64,000 nt of DNA from an uncultured Armatimonadota bacterium. Its GTDB lineage: Bacteria; Armatimonadota; Fimbriimonadia; Fimbriimonadales; Fimbriimonadaceae. The notes under the pieces were generated by a model. That model saw only the letters and a program-made list of their open reading frames with translations, was not told the DNA's origin and ran no database searches. The DNA is taken from the NCBI GenBank assembly GCA_903833215.1, contig CAILEM010000109.1, forward strand, positions 20,659 through 84,658. Direction: 5' to 3'. Below are positions 42,712-52,326 of the stretch, piece after piece. Each line of letters starts with the position of its first letter. Position 1 is the stretch's first letter. The position numbers and the translations under genes were made by a program.

Positions 42712-43368
42712 ATGAAGCAAGTTTATGTTAAGATCCTGTTTGGTATGATCGCCATTTCCCTTTCATACTTCGAGGCAGAAGCTCAGACGAAAAGCATCGG
42801 CCTAAATCCTACAAGTTTCGCGTCAGCTGGTACGGGGGTCGTCTTTCCTAGTACCACATCCTTCTCGTCATCGAGCACGCTCGCCGCAAGCGCGGTCGCA
42901 GGGTCCCACCCCAGCTCTGGCTCAGCGTCTGTGACTGGAACGTGGCGGTTCTTTGTCACGAATGTAGGCTCATCATCTTTGCCACCTGACATATCGGGCT
43001 ATTTTCAATGGGGATTTACCGAGGAATCTGCCGCCTACGCCCATAATAACCAGTCTGGAGCTTCGGCGTCTGGATCCTCCGACACACTCAACACCTCCAA
43101 TACTGCGGCGGTTGGAGTTGGAACAGACAATCCACTGGACGATTACTACTATTCGGCAACACCAGACCCTACAGTAAATATACCTACAGGAGCAAAGATG
43201 TCTGGTTCGGGCTCATCGTGGAGTTATGGTCAAGACCTCATCGGCATGGAGGCTCATGCCGAAGGGTACCTAACGGGCACGCCGCCTCCAGGGCACGACA
43301 CGGGCAGTGGTAGCGCTAGCGCTTACGCTTCGCTCTCATATGCGTACGTCGTTGTAGTCACCCATTAG
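42712..43368 (+). CDS. Secreted Ser/Gly-rich protein of unknown function
   Basis: The 218-residue protein is taken from the ATG at 42712, which gives a signal peptide (MKQVYVKILFGMIAISLSYFEAEAQ). The mature part is rich in Ser, Ala, Gly and Thr with beta-type alternation (TGTWRFFVTNVGSSSLPPDISGYFQWGF) and ends SAYASLSYAYVVVVTH. The frame reaches 42613 but that part is unlike a leader. It may be a small beta-sandwich surface protein. The 706-residue gene follows 27 bp later. Confidence 0.75.
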   Translation: MKQVYVKILFGMIAISLSYFEAEAQTKSIGLNPTSFASAGTGVVFPSTTSFSSSSTLAASAVAGSHPSSGSASVTGTWRFFVTNVGSSSLPPDISGYFQWGFTEESAAYAHNNQSGASASGSSDTLNTSNTAAVGVGTDNPLDDYYYSATPDPTVNIPTGAKMSGSGSSWSYGQDLIGMEAHAEGYLTGTPPPGHDTGSGSASAYASLSYAYVVVVTH

Positions 43369-43395
43369 GCAGTTCCGCTAAGGTTAGTAGAAAAG

Positions 43396-45516
43396 ATGAT
43401 TTTTCCGTGCTTGATTGTGTTCGCAACGATCTCGGACTCTGGAGTCCGCCCGATGGGGTCGATATGCGCTAGTCTTTCCGTCGAGTTGGGCAAGCCAGTA
43501 TCCGCTTCTCGTGAGCTATCTAGTCAGAACATTTTCATCGCCCGACATGGTAAATCAGCCTTAGTGGAACTGGCGTCCATTGCAGGGTGCCTCCATGCGA
43601 CTGTCACAGCCGACAGCAGTGGCTATCTCATTTCGAGATCCAAAACCGATACCAAGGAAATTCGGGATTTCTTGGTCTCAGAGCACACTGGGTGGATCGA
43701 ACAGGCGATTCGGGGTGTCGAGGAGAATCGTAAGCAAGTTCTGAACCCAAATTCCTCAATTACAGCAGAAAAGGTCTCCCAAGAATTCGAGAAACGTGTA
43801 AATCAGGTGTCTGCAGCTGTGAAGTTGCATATCCCCGCGCCCAAGATAGCTCCAGTGGCAGACCTGCTACCTTCAGCTGATCTTCTGGTCAAACTTGTTC
43901 GACGTATCGGAGCAGCTCGCATCGCCGAAGCCTCATTGCGCGGCTCTGCTGTATTCGAGGACAATCCTGTAAGTGGCAATGAAATTTTGCCAAATCACCT
44001 TGATCTGAATGCCATCTACGAGTCAGAAATGCTACCACTCGAGAGTGCAAAGCTTCCACCGCATGTTTTGGGTGGCAATTTAACTCGTGAGTTCGATGTC
44101 AAACCGTATGCACTAGGCTGGGGAGTGCCCTTGAAGCCCATCCATCGATTGCGCTTGGCTGTGGACTATCTCGGAGGAGCGATTGTCTTGGCCCTCTCGG
44201 GTTACGATGTGGGTGGGAGTACAGTGGTCATGGCACAACTTACGGCGCCGCCGATGAAAGCAACTCAGGCAGGGCCACAAACAAGTTTGCCTTCCCGCAC
44301 TAGTAGTCAGACATTGCGGGAGATTCCTTTGAGCCTGGAAGGGACTGCTGCTGTTGCCTTCGCTGCTATGCCATCTGGCAAGCCATTACCGTTTTGGTTC
44401 GTACATCCTGACAAACGAGAGCCGCTAGATCTCTTCGTACTGACTGCTTTACAGGCCCTCGCGTCTGAACGTCCAGATAGGTGTGTGGCAATTGAAGTTA
44501 CGGACTTCCTATGGGATCACGTCCTTCATTCGAGCTTGACTGGGGTGGTCAATTTAGACAGATTCGAAGAATTAATGGAACTGTGGTCACCATTCGAGTG
44601 GCATAGCACGGCGGATTTGGCAGTATGGCGTCCGCAAGACCCTTATATCCAAGAGAGTTATGGTGCGGATCGGAGGGCTTTGTCACGGTTTGCTGGCGAG
44701 GCGCAGCGAGAGAAACAGGTGAGCCTCAGAGCTGCCAGCAAGCTTTATCGCCAGGGTAGTGTCCGTCCCGGTGTGCTAACAAACCTATGGGAGTTCTATG
44801 CCAGAGTTGCTCTCGATCGGTGGCAAACGCCAGGCAAAAACCTAACGGCACGCATCTACAGGCTAATCGGAGCAATCAGTGACAGTGACTGGAGCCGACT
44901 AGAGGGTGGAAAGACCTTGACGGTTGGTGAGTTGGGTGCCGTTGATGAGCTTAAGGAGGCGCTCCATCAGGAGTTTGGTGTGAGTCCCGAGGGGCGATAT
45001 GGTTACCCCGATATCTACCAGCACGCCTCAGAGTTATTCACCGATGACATTTACTCCAGGGCAACATTAAGTGTCAAAGCACAAACAATTCCTTTGATCC
45101 GCGAGCCGCATCAGGGGGAAATCCATGAGATGTGGGCTCCGATATTTGCACCCAACAGCACTGCATTCATCGTTCGCCCGATTATGCCGACTTTCAAAGA
45201 TGGGGTTTTTCAAGCTGTCACAAATCGAGATCAGTACGAGGCAACTCTGGCTCAGCGACACTTTCGATTGGGTCATTCCGACAGTTGCACATTGACGATT
45301 GACTTGCCTCGCGGCCTGTGGGTGGAAGTATGCTCCTCGGCAGCAGGCATTCCTGACAGCAAGGAAATCGCATATTCGGATCTTCCTGCTGAGCTTCGAG
45401 ATGCCTTCTGGCTGTCGGCCTGTAATGACATTACAGCTCGAATCAAGGAGATTCAAGCCGCTGGTGGCGTAATGAGCAGTCAGGCGCGTTCAGGTTCATC
45501 GCCTCCGCCAAAGTGA
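43396..45516 (+). CDS. Large orphan protein with STN-like N-terminus
   Basis: The 706-residue protein matches no family I recognise. Near the N-terminus LSVELGKPVSASRELSSQNIFIARHGKSALVELASIAGCL resembles a secretin/TonB short N-terminal (STN) domain. The rest is soluble and mixed alpha/beta with no catalytic signature. A weak N-terminal hydrophobic segment (MIFPCLIVFATI) may export it. It lies 27 bp after the secreted Ser-rich protein gene and is probably co-transcribed. Confidence 0.72.
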   Translation: MIFPCLIVFATISDSGVRPMGSICASLSVELGKPVSASRELSSQNIFIARHGKSALVELASIAGCLHATVTADSSGYLISRSKTDTKEIRDFLVSEHTGWIEQAIRGVEENRKQVLNPNSSITAEKVSQEFEKRVNQVSAAVKLHIPAPKIAPVADLLPSADLLVKLVRRIGAARIAEASLRGSAVFEDNPVSGNEILPNHLDLNAIYESEMLPLESAKLPPHVLGGNLTREFDVKPYALGWGVPLKPIHRLRLAVDYLGGAIVLALSGYDVGGSTVVMAQLTAPPMKATQAGPQTSLPSRTSSQTLREIPLSLEGTAAVAFAAMPSGKPLPFWFVHPDKREPLDLFVLTALQALASERPDRCVAIEVTDFLWDHVLHSSLTGVVNLDRFEELMELWSPFEWHSTADLAVWRPQDPYIQESYGADRRALSRFAGEAQREKQVSLRAASKLYRQGSVRPGVLTNLWEFYARVALDRWQTPGKNLTARIYRLIGAISDSDWSRLEGGKTLTVGELGAVDELKEALHQEFGVSPEGRYGYPDIYQHASELFTDDIYSRATLSVKAQTIPLIREPHQGEIHEMWAPIFAPNSTAFIVRPIMPTFKDGVFQAVTNRDQYEATLAQRHFRLGHSDSCTLTIDLPRGLWVEVCSSAAGIPDSKEIAYSDLPAELRDAFWLSACNDITARIKEIQAAGGVMSSQARSGSSPPPK

Positions 45517-45921
45517 CAACGAGAGGCACGGGGTTGACGGGGATTTGAGTGAGCAATTGAGGTGGAGGTGCCGGTCGAAAAATACATGAGGGTGGAGGGC
45601 ACGCCCGGAGCAATGTATAGGACATTGTGTTTGGTGAGCCCCGCTGCTCTACTTTGGGGTTGATCAACCGACCTTGGATTAGCAGGGTGCACCCCAAAAA
45701 AGCTAGACCGTTTTTGCCATTCGGGCCTTGAAAAGTCGCATTAGCGCAATGTGAGCGATGCCAACACGTGACCGAGAAGGTGCCACTCCTTAATTCAATC
45801 ACAGCAGGTTGGCCAGAGATTGGGCTGACTCCGAACCGGGAGCTAAAAACTGCTTGGCATTAGGTCACGCCTTTGCCCTACGACTGGAGAGGAATTCAAA
45901 TCCCTCTCCAGCGCAAACGAA
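45517..45921. other. Intergenic region without a supported gene
   Basis: This gap between convergent units holds a minus-strand open frame (45443-45802) with low-quality composition that overlaps the upstream gene; I do not call it. A hairpin CTGGAGAGG/CCTCTCCAG is present at 45884-45911. Confidence 0.5.
45884..45911 (-). terminator. Hairpin after infB
   Basis: CTGGAGAGG and CCTCTCCAG (9 bp, 10-nt loop) lie 11 bp beyond the infB stop. There is no U-tract, so termination efficiency is uncertain. Confidence 0.45.
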
Positions 45922-47868
45922 CTAGGCGTTCGTTTGGATCATTTCGAAGGCTTCTACCATGTCGCCTTCCTTGAAGTCGGTCCAATCGCCGAAGGTGAGA
46001 CCGCATTCCATACCCAAGGTGACTTCTCGGACGTCGTCCTTGAGGTGCTTGAGGGTGCCAATCTTGCCGTCGTAAACCAACTCGTTGCCTCTTCGGACTC
46101 GGCACAGGGCGTTCCTTGTGACCTTGCCTTCGGTGACGTACGAACCAGCGATGATTCCCTTCTTGGAGAACTGGAATCGTACGCGGATTTCGACGGTTCC
46201 AAGGTGCTGCTCTTCGAACTTCGGTTCGAGCATTCCCTTGACGGCCGCTTCGATATCCTCGATCAGTTCATAGATGATCGTGTAGGTTCGAATTTCAACC
46301 TTACGTCGCTCGGCTTCCCGCTTGGCACCCGGTTCGGGCTTGACGTTAAAGCCAACCACAATCGCTTCAGATGCGCTTGCAAGAAGGATGTCGCTCTCAG
46401 TAATCGAACCGACACCGCTAAGGATGACCTTAGCTTCGACTTCGTCGTTCTTGACTCGCTCAAGCATGCCCTTGACCGCTTCCACTGAACCCTGGACGTC
46501 AGCCTTGATGATCAAGTTGAGGTCTTTGAGTTCCAAGGTGTTGAGGCGCTCACGTAGTTGACTGAGCGTCATACCACGCGATGGAGCTTCAAGCGATTTC
46601 GCACGATGTCGCACGGCTCGGCTCTCCGCCAAGTCGCGTCCACTTCGCTCGTCTGCGGCGATTTCGACACGGTCTCCCGCTTCAGGAACATCGCTTAGGC
46701 CAAGAATTTCAACAGGTGTCGATGGACCAGCTTCGGTGATTCGCTGACCGCGATAGTCGGTCATCGCCTTCATCTTGCCGTACGTCTTGCCGACGACGAC
46801 CACATCACCGATCTTGAGCGTGCCGCTCTGGACGAGGATGGTGGCGACAGGTCCGCGTCCCTTCTCAAGTTTGGCTTCAACAACCGAACCTTCAAGCGGT
46901 GCGCGTGGGTCTGCGGTGAGCTGAAGGACTTCAGCCTGGAGCAGGATCATTTCGAGGAGGTGTGGAACACCCTCGCCCGTCAGAGCCGAAACCGGACAGG
47001 TGATCGTGTCGCCGCCGTAGGCTTCAGGAATGACATTGAACTCAGGCAACTGCTGCATAACGCGATCCGGATTGGCATCCGGCTTGTCCATCTTGTTGAT
47101 GGCAACGATGATGGGTACCTTCGCGTTCTTTGCGTGTTGAATGGCTTCTCTAGTCTGCGGCATGATGCCGTCGTCAGCCGCAACCACGAGGATCGCGATA
47201 TCCGTGACTTGGGCTCCACGAGCTCGCATCGCGGTAAAGGCAGCGTGCCCCGGCGTATCGAGGAATGTGATCAGACCCTCAGGAAGTTCAACCTGATAGG
47301 CACCGATATGCTGGGTAATACCGCCGTGCTCTTTTGCGGCGACATTGGCCTTGCGGATGTAGTCGAGCAACGAGGTCTTACCATGATCGACGTGACCCAT
47401 GATCGTGACAACGGGAGGTCTCGGTTGAGCGCCGCCCTTCTTCTGCGCGGTGGCAGATGGCTTTGGCTGAACGGGCTTAGGCGTCGAACTCTCCACGCGG
47501 ACCGAATAGCCGAAGGTGGTAACCAATTTTTCAACGACATCTGGCTTCAGAGCTGTCGTAAGCGTCGCCATGACCTTTAGCTTGGTCAGAAGGGTCTTTT
47601 GAACTTCGGCTTGGGCTACACCGAGGGCGTTGGCGACATCACGAAGGGTTGGGTTGGGCTTGAGCAGAACTTGCTTGGAACCAATGTGCTCTGCAAGTGC
47701 ATCCCGCAAGAGTTCTAGTGAATCGGCGTCGCCTTCAAAGACGGTTCCGTCGTGTTCGATGCCCAAATCGCTCAGTGCGCCGTAAACGGTGCCTGGTGCA
47801 ACTTCGAACTCCTTAGCGATATCCGCGATGTTTACCGTCATATTTGATTTCTTTACCTCAGTTTGCAT
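45922..47868 (-). CDS. infB: Translation initiation factor IF-2
   Basis: The 648-residue protein has an IF2_N-like start ([25 protein letters not shown]) and a short linker instead of the long N-terminal region of E. coli IF-2. The G domain has GHVDHGKT at 158-165, DTPGHAAF and NKMD. The domain II/III/C2 region continues to [11 protein letters not shown]. It positions initiator tRNA on the 30S subunit. It is the last gene of nusA-ylxR-infB and overlaps ylxR by 16 bp. Confidence 0.97.
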   Translation of the reverse strand: MQTEVKKSNMTVNIADIAKEFEVAPGTVYGALSDLGIEHDGTVFEGDADSLELLRDALAEHIGSKQVLLKPNPTLRDVANALGVAQAEVQKTLLTKLKVMATLTTALKPDVVEKLVTTFGYSVRVESSTPKPVQPKPSATAQKKGGAQPRPPVVTIMGHVDHGKTSLLDYIRKANVAAKEHGGITQHIGAYQVELPEGLITFLDTPGHAAFTAMRARGAQVTDIAILVVAADDGIMPQTREAIQHAKNAKVPIIVAINKMDKPDANPDRVMQQLPEFNVIPEAYGGDTITCPVSALTGEGVPHLLEMILLQAEVLQLTADPRAPLEGSVVEAKLEKGRGPVATILVQSGTLKIGDVVVVGKTYGKMKAMTDYRGQRITEAGPSTPVEILGLSDVPEAGDRVEIAADERSGRDLAESRAVRHRAKSLEAPSRGMTLSQLRERLNTLELKDLNLIIKADVQGSVEAVKGMLERVKNDEVEAKVILSGVGSITESDILLASASEAIVVGFNVKPEPGAKREAERRKVEIRTYTIIYELIEDIEAAVKGMLEPKFEEQHLGTVEIRVRFQFSKKGIIAGSYVTEGKVTRNALCRVRRGNELVYDGKIGTLKHLKDDVREVTLGMECGLTFGDWTDFKEGDMVEAFEMIQTNA

Positions 47869-48101
47869 ATCAATTCTTCTCGCAAGACCCGCTTGTCTTC
47901 GTTCGAAACCGCCCCGCGAAGTGCTCGTTCAAGCCGTCCTTTGGCCATTGCCCCTTCGAGACATTCCAGTTGTTTACAGATGTAAGCGCTCCGACCGAGA
48001 CCCCTCCACAGTGCGACGCGTCCCTCGAAATCTCGAGCGACGCGCCAAAAGGAAGCCTGATCGGTCTTGCGTTTACAAGCGATACATGTCCTTTCCGGCA
48101 T
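47853..48101 (-). CDS. ylxR: YlxR family RNA-binding protein (DUF448)
   Basis: It is 82 residues from the ATG at 48101 (an in-frame TTG at 48110 is an alternative). The pattern MPERTCIACKRKTD, FWRVARDFEGRV and GRSAYIC is the YlxR signature, with GRSAYIC at the RNA-binding patch. It lies between nusA and infB, its usual place, and overlaps infB. Confidence 0.95.
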   Translation of the reverse strand: MPERTCIACKRKTDQASFWRVARDFEGRVALWRGLGRSAYICKQLECLEGAMAKGRLERALRGAVSNEDKRVLREELICKLR

Positions 48102-48137
48102 TGTGGCCAACAGTAATCGTTCGAAGCAGCGCCACCG

Positions 48138-49181
48138 CTACTTCTTCCCTTCGGCAGCTGCTTGGCTTTCGCTGCGGATGTCGATTTTCCACTCTGTGAG
48201 ACGCGCGGCCAATCGCACGTTTTGCCCACCTTTTCCAATCGCGAGAGAGAGCTGATTATCTGGAACGACAACGTAGGCGCTCTTTTCAGTTTCACTCAAT
48301 TTGATCGAGTTCACCTTGGCAGGTGAAAGTGCATCGGTAATGAACGTACGTGCATCATCGCTATGTGGGACCACGTCGATCTTCTCGTCGTAGAGTTCAT
48401 CCACGATTGCCTGAACACGTGCGCCTCTCGGGCCAATGCAGGCTCCGATTGGATCCACGCGCTCATCCGACGAATGCACCGCAATCTTGCTTCGCTGGCC
48501 TGGCTCGCGGGCAACGCTCTTTATAGAGACGATGCCTTGTGCGATCTCGGGCACTTCTAGTTCAAACAGTTTTCGCAACAAGTTCGGGTGCGTACGACTC
48601 ACGATAACTCTCAAACGTCGCGAGCTGTCATCTACCTTATATACGTAAACGCGCAGGCGGTCGTTTGGTCGATATGGCTCCGTAGGCACTTGCTCGCGCC
48701 GTGGAAGCTCTGCCTCTACCTTGTTGACTTGAATGTAAACGCTTTGGCCATCTTTTCGGCTGACCACACCCGTCACCACGTCCCCCATCTTTTCATGGAA
48801 AACATCGTGAATGCGACGTGTTTCAGCTTCGCGCAGCTTTTGGCTCAACACTTGTTTTGCCGTTTGAGCTGCGATGCGACCAAATTGGTTTGGATCAACC
48901 GCGATTGGAACGATGTCGCCAACTTCCACGTTCGCCTGCTTCTTCCTAGCGTCTTCGACGCTGATCTGATAGCGAGGTTCCGTGACAACCGCAACGACTT
49001 CCTTTCCAACGCTGGCGCTCAACGGACTCAGTTTGATAGTTACTGTAACGGCAACATCATTCTGGATTCCGATGAACTTTTTGTACGCTACCGCCAGAGA
49101 CTCTTCCAACTCGTGTTGTAGCTCATGGAGCGGGATATCCCTCTCCTGCGCAATTTGATTCAGTTGCTGCAGAATATCCAT
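48138..49181 (-). CDS. nusA: Transcription factor NusA
   Basis: The 347-residue protein has an N-terminal polymerase-binding domain (MDILQQLNQIAQERDIPLHELQHELEESLAVAYKK), S1, KH1 (GIVSIKSVAREPGQRSKIAV, then DPIGACIGPRGARV) and KH2 (LSLAIGKGGQNVRLAARLT). The C-terminal acidic repeats found in E. coli are absent, the usual short form. It modulates pausing and termination. rimP, usually directly upstream, is not present. Confidence 0.96.
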   Translation of the reverse strand: MDILQQLNQIAQERDIPLHELQHELEESLAVAYKKFIGIQNDVAVTVTIKLSPLSASVGKEVVAVVTEPRYQISVEDARKKQANVEVGDIVPIAVDPNQFGRIAAQTAKQVLSQKLREAETRRIHDVFHEKMGDVVTGVVSRKDGQSVYIQVNKVEAELPRREQVPTEPYRPNDRLRVYVYKVDDSSRRLRVIVSRTHPNLLRKLFELEVPEIAQGIVSIKSVAREPGQRSKIAVHSSDERVDPIGACIGPRGARVQAIVDELYDEKIDVVPHSDDARTFITDALSPAKVNSIKLSETEKSAYVVVPDNQLSLAIGKGGQNVRLAARLTEWKIDIRSESQAAAEGKK

Positions 49182-49204
49182 CGGTTTTTTTTCCCTTCGC
49201 CCGG

Positions 49205-49267
49205 TACAAAAAAAGGCGGCCTAAGCCACCCTTTGTCCGGTCGCTCTTATTTGTTACACCAAGTATA
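49205..49267 (-). promoter_or_regulatory. nusA promoter -10 and leader terminator/attenuator
   Basis: On the minus strand TATACT (49262-49267) would start a transcript near 49255. About 20-45 nt later AAAGGGTGGC and GCCGCCTTT form a hairpin followed directly by T7 (49208-49240), still about 30 nt before the nusA ATG. No other minus-strand gene reads into it, so it acts within the nusA leader. Confidence 0.6.
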
Positions 49268-49293
49268 GCACGCGAACCGGGTCTAATTCAGCC

Positions 49294-49665
49294 ATGGTGT
49301 CACTGTTCGTTACCGATCTTGAGTTCTATGCATACCACGGCGTGCCTCCGGAGGAACAGGTTGTTGGACACCGATACATCGTCGATCTTGTCATCGATGT
49401 CGCCTGCACTGCCGACACCTCGGACCGGGTGGAGGACACTGTCGACTATGCGGCGGCGGCCAAAGTCGTTGTCGAAACCGCGACCCACTCCCAATACAAA
49501 ACGGTGGAACGGCTTGCCCGAGTGATTTGCGAAAAGCTGTTCGAGCAGTTCCAGCCAATCGAGAAAGTCTCGATCCGATTGGCAAAAAGGCTTCCGCCTG
49601 CGCCCATCATTGCCAAAGAAGTTGGTGTTAGCCTCCAACTATCACGGAACGAAATCGTTCGTTGA
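49294..49665 (+). CDS. folB: Dihydroneopterin aldolase
   Basis: The 123-residue protein has LEFYAYHGVPPEEQVVGHRYIVDLVID (the FolB opening with YHG), DTVDYAAAAKVV, TVERLARVICEKLF and the Lys-containing end SIRLAKRLPP. It cleaves 7,8-dihydroneopterin in folate synthesis. No folP or folK is next to it. It is divergent from nusA. Confidence 0.93.
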   Translation: MVSLFVTDLEFYAYHGVPPEEQVVGHRYIVDLVIDVACTADTSDRVEDTVDYAAAAKVVVETATHSQYKTVERLARVICEKLFEQFQPIEKVSIRLAKRLPPAPIIAKEVGVSLQLSRNEIVR

Positions 49666-49688
49666 CACACGAGATCCTGAAAGGTGCC

Positions 49689-51341
49689 TTACGTTGTTAC
49701 CTCGAATGGCCATTGCAGGTAGCGAGCACCTGGCTGAACGAGTTGGCGCATATCCATTGTCAGCGCATCGCCCCAACCTTTGAACTCGTGTGAAGCCTGA
49801 ATCTCGACAGTGGGCCGATATAGCTTGAACAGATGAGCAGTCATGCTTGCCACCGGTCCGACCGCGACTAGCTGTTTCAGAGGGGTCTCGGGGTGGGCCG
49901 AAGACACGAGCGTTCGCATCGATGCAATCATGGAAGTCAATGGATCGCCAACACTCGTGCCGCCGCGAGATGCCTCCCAGCCTTCAATGCCACCGGGCAA
50001 CGTGAAATGTAGTAGCTGAGCGAAGAGTTCTGGCATCGAAATGCCTAGATAAATGCAGAGCCGTTGATCGATCTCTTCGATAGGTAAGCAGATGGATCCT
50101 GGTTCACGGTCGTTGAGGCTTGGATCATAAATACAAACCTTTTCGACGTCCCGCGACTTCTCGATCCGGCCATATCTTCCCCACCCCACTAACCGCTCCA
50201 TAGCAACGTACTTGTCCGCTGGAACTTGGTGCATTGTGTCGCTGAGAACATCTCGAAACGTGGAGGTTTCACGCTCGAACCACGTCGTGCAAGCGAGGCG
50301 AGCGTCCGTAATCGCTGCGGTGCCAACTTCATAGGCGTTGCATGCGCCGTCTGTCATCGGACGCTTCTCAGGGACGTACCCTCGGGCGGGTTCCCCAAGA
50401 AGATGTTCTCGAAAGAATGCAACCATCGCTTCCCTCATTCGCCGGCTGTAGTCATGCCCTCCTTCCACCAACTCGAGTCGAATCTTGGATTCGCACTTCT
50501 TGCTTTTGTAGATGGACCGAAGTTTTTCGTAAGTCTTCTGATGTCCCTCAGGGGGAAATTCGTTGTCGTTCGTCGCTCCGATCAGCATGATTGGGGCAGG
50601 AGCACGTGTAGCAAGGATGTGGGCACGATCTCCCAGATTTGAAATTCCAGGGACGTGGTTGCATAGGCAGCCGTTGTGAGGATTGGTCTCCAGACTGGTG
50701 GCATAGCAAGCGGGCACGGCACAAGAAATCCGTTCATCGGCGGCAAAGCCGTACATCGTGGCCGTGCCTCCGCCGCTTGTGCCTGTGATGCCAACCCGAC
50801 TTGTATCCATGTCATTCCGGGTTTCCAGATAATCCAGCCCCCGCATCAGATCCCAGACGTAGACTCCTTGAATGCATATCCCTTGGTTCAAGAACCAGTC
50901 GTCGTGGGATCCAATGCCAATTCTTTCGTTGAACTCGTTTTCATCCCAACTGAAGCCTGGTGAATCCACGATAAGCGCCGCAAATCCTTCGAGGGCGAGC
51001 GAAATCCCTCGTGCCTGCACTGGGGGGGCAATCTTCTTGTATGGCCAATGTCCGTGGGGATTGAGAATAACTGGAAACGGACCTTCGCCTTCCGGAATGT
51101 AAAGGTGCGCGGTAACCAGCAGGCCGGGAAAGGATTCGTACCGCAATTTCTCGATTCGGTACCCATCCCGTTTGATCACACCGGTGATCTTTAGCTTCAG
51201 ATCGGTTCGTGGGGGCAGTGGGTCAAGTCCCAACGACTTCAGCACCGTTTGCCGCGTTTGGGCCTGGTTTGTCTGGGGTCCCCGTGCCGCCAAATCCTTC
51301 ACTCGGGCCTCAAGCATCTTGTTGATCAAAAGTGCGTCCAC
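49689..51341 (-). CDS. Alpha/beta hydrolase (acetyl-xylan-esterase-like)
   Basis: The 550-residue protein starts at a GTG at 51341 behind TATGCT. An Abhydrolase core has VILNPHGHWPYKK (oxyanion region) and the nucleophile elbow GITGTSGGG (S189). The late active-site segment APIMLIGATNDNEFPPEGHQ supplies the acid and VEGGHDYSRRMREAM the histidine. A C-terminal extension of about 200 residues is unassigned. Members deacetylate polysaccharides or hydrolyse esters; the substrate is unknown. No signal peptide. Confidence 0.85.
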   Translation of the reverse strand: MDALLINKMLEARVKDLAARGPQTNQAQTRQTVLKSLGLDPLPPRTDLKLKITGVIKRDGYRIEKLRYESFPGLLVTAHLYIPEGEGPFPVILNPHGHWPYKKIAPPVQARGISLALEGFAALIVDSPGFSWDENEFNERIGIGSHDDWFLNQGICIQGVYVWDLMRGLDYLETRNDMDTSRVGITGTSGGGTATMYGFAADERISCAVPACYATSLETNPHNGCLCNHVPGISNLGDRAHILATRAPAPIMLIGATNDNEFPPEGHQKTYEKLRSIYKSKKCESKIRLELVEGGHDYSRRMREAMVAFFREHLLGEPARGYVPEKRPMTDGACNAYEVGTAAITDARLACTTWFERETSTFRDVLSDTMHQVPADKYVAMERLVGWGRYGRIEKSRDVEKVCIYDPSLNDREPGSICLPIEEIDQRLCIYLGISMPELFAQLLHFTLPGGIEGWEASRGGTSVGDPLTSMIASMRTLVSSAHPETPLKQLVAVGPVASMTAHLFKLYRPTVEIQASHEFKGWGDALTMDMRQLVQPGARYLQWPFEVTT

Positions 51342-51347
51342 GGAATG

Positions 51348-51368
51348 AGCATAGCCCGGCGCTACAAT
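51348..51368. promoter_or_regulatory. Divergent -10 boxes between hydrolase and ispH
   Basis: On the minus strand TATGCT (51348-51353) lies 6 nt before the GTG at 51341. On the plus strand TACAAT (51363-51368) lies 5 nt before the GTG at 51374. The two leaderless-type promoters share a 32-bp gap. Confidence 0.5.
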
Positions 51369-51373
51369 AGAGT

Positions 51374-52321
51374 GTGGAGAAGATTATTCTTGCCGCCCCG
51401 CGCGGCTTCTGTGCGGGAGTCGCCTTTGCGATTGAAGTTGTGGATTTGGCTCTAAAGATCCATGGCGCGCCGCTATACGTGCGGCATGCGATCGTACATA
51501 ACGAGTGGGTTGTCCGGAGTTTTGAAAACCGCGGAGTCATTTTCGTTGAGACGATTGATGAAATTCCAGAAGGTATGCCAGTTGTCTTTTCAGCCCACGG
51601 CGTGTCGCCTGAAGTTCGAACAGCTGCAGCAAAAAGAAACCTCACGGTGATCGACGCAACTTGCCCGCTTGTCACCAAAGTCCACAATGAAGCCAAGCAC
51701 TTTGCAAAGAAAGGATATTTCATTATCTACATCGGCCATGAAGGTCACGTAGAGGCAGAAGGAACCATGGGCGAGGCACCCGATCGCATGGTGCTCGTTG
51801 AAACTCCCGCCGATGCGGAAGCGCTCGAAATTGAGCATCACGAGAAATTGGCGGTTCTTACCCAAACGACCCTCAGCGTGGACGAAGTAAAGGCGACGAT
51901 GGAGGTCCTAAAGCGACGCTTCCCTCACATCCACACCGCGTCGAAAGAAGACATCTGCTACGCCACCACGAATCGTCAAAGTGCAATTCGGGAACTGGCC
52001 AATAAGTGCGATCTCGTCCTTATCGTCGGCTCGACAACCTCTTCGAATTCCAATCGCCTTCGCGAGGTTGCTGAATCGCTTGGCACGGAATCCCACCTTC
52101 TTTTGACTCCTGACCAGATTCAGCCAGCTTGGCGAACCGATCATAAAGTTATTGGAATCTCATCTGGCGCCTCGACACCTGAGCAGCTGGTTGAAGAAGT
52201 CATTGAGCGTCTGCTCGACGGCAATTATCACATCCCGGTTGAAATCCTGGAAACGATCAAAGAGGAAGTCAGCTTTAGGCCTCCTCGCGATTTGATCGAA
52301 CTCGCGATGTCGAAATCCTAA
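51374..52321 (+). CDS. ispH: 4-hydroxy-3-methylbut-2-enyl diphosphate reductase
   Basis: The 315-residue protein starts at a GTG at 51374. The three iron-sulfur cysteines of IspH are present: C13 (PRGFCAG), C97 (DATCPLV) and C195 (EDICYATTNRQ). HNEW, SAHGV and GSTTSSNSNRL line the substrate pocket. It makes IPP/DMAPP at the end of the MEP pathway. It is convergent with pafA with only 5 bp between stop codons. Confidence 0.97.
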   Translation: MEKIILAAPRGFCAGVAFAIEVVDLALKIHGAPLYVRHAIVHNEWVVRSFENRGVIFVETIDEIPEGMPVVFSAHGVSPEVRTAAAKRNLTVIDATCPLVTKVHNEAKHFAKKGYFIIYIGHEGHVEAEGTMGEAPDRMVLVETPADAEALEIEHHEKLAVLTQTTLSVDEVKATMEVLKRRFPHIHTASKEDICYATTNRQSAIRELANKCDLVLIVGSTTSSNSNRLREVAESLGTESHLLLTPDQIQPAWRTDHKVIGISSGASTPEQLVEEVIERLLDGNYHIPVEILETIKEEVSFRPPRDLIELAMSKS

Positions 52322-52326
52322 CCGAT

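Noticed and set aside
45443..45802. Minus-strand 119-residue frame between the orphan gene and infB
   Set aside because: Overlaps the end of a real gene, has Pro/Cys-rich low-quality composition, no ribosome site and no -10 box at the start.
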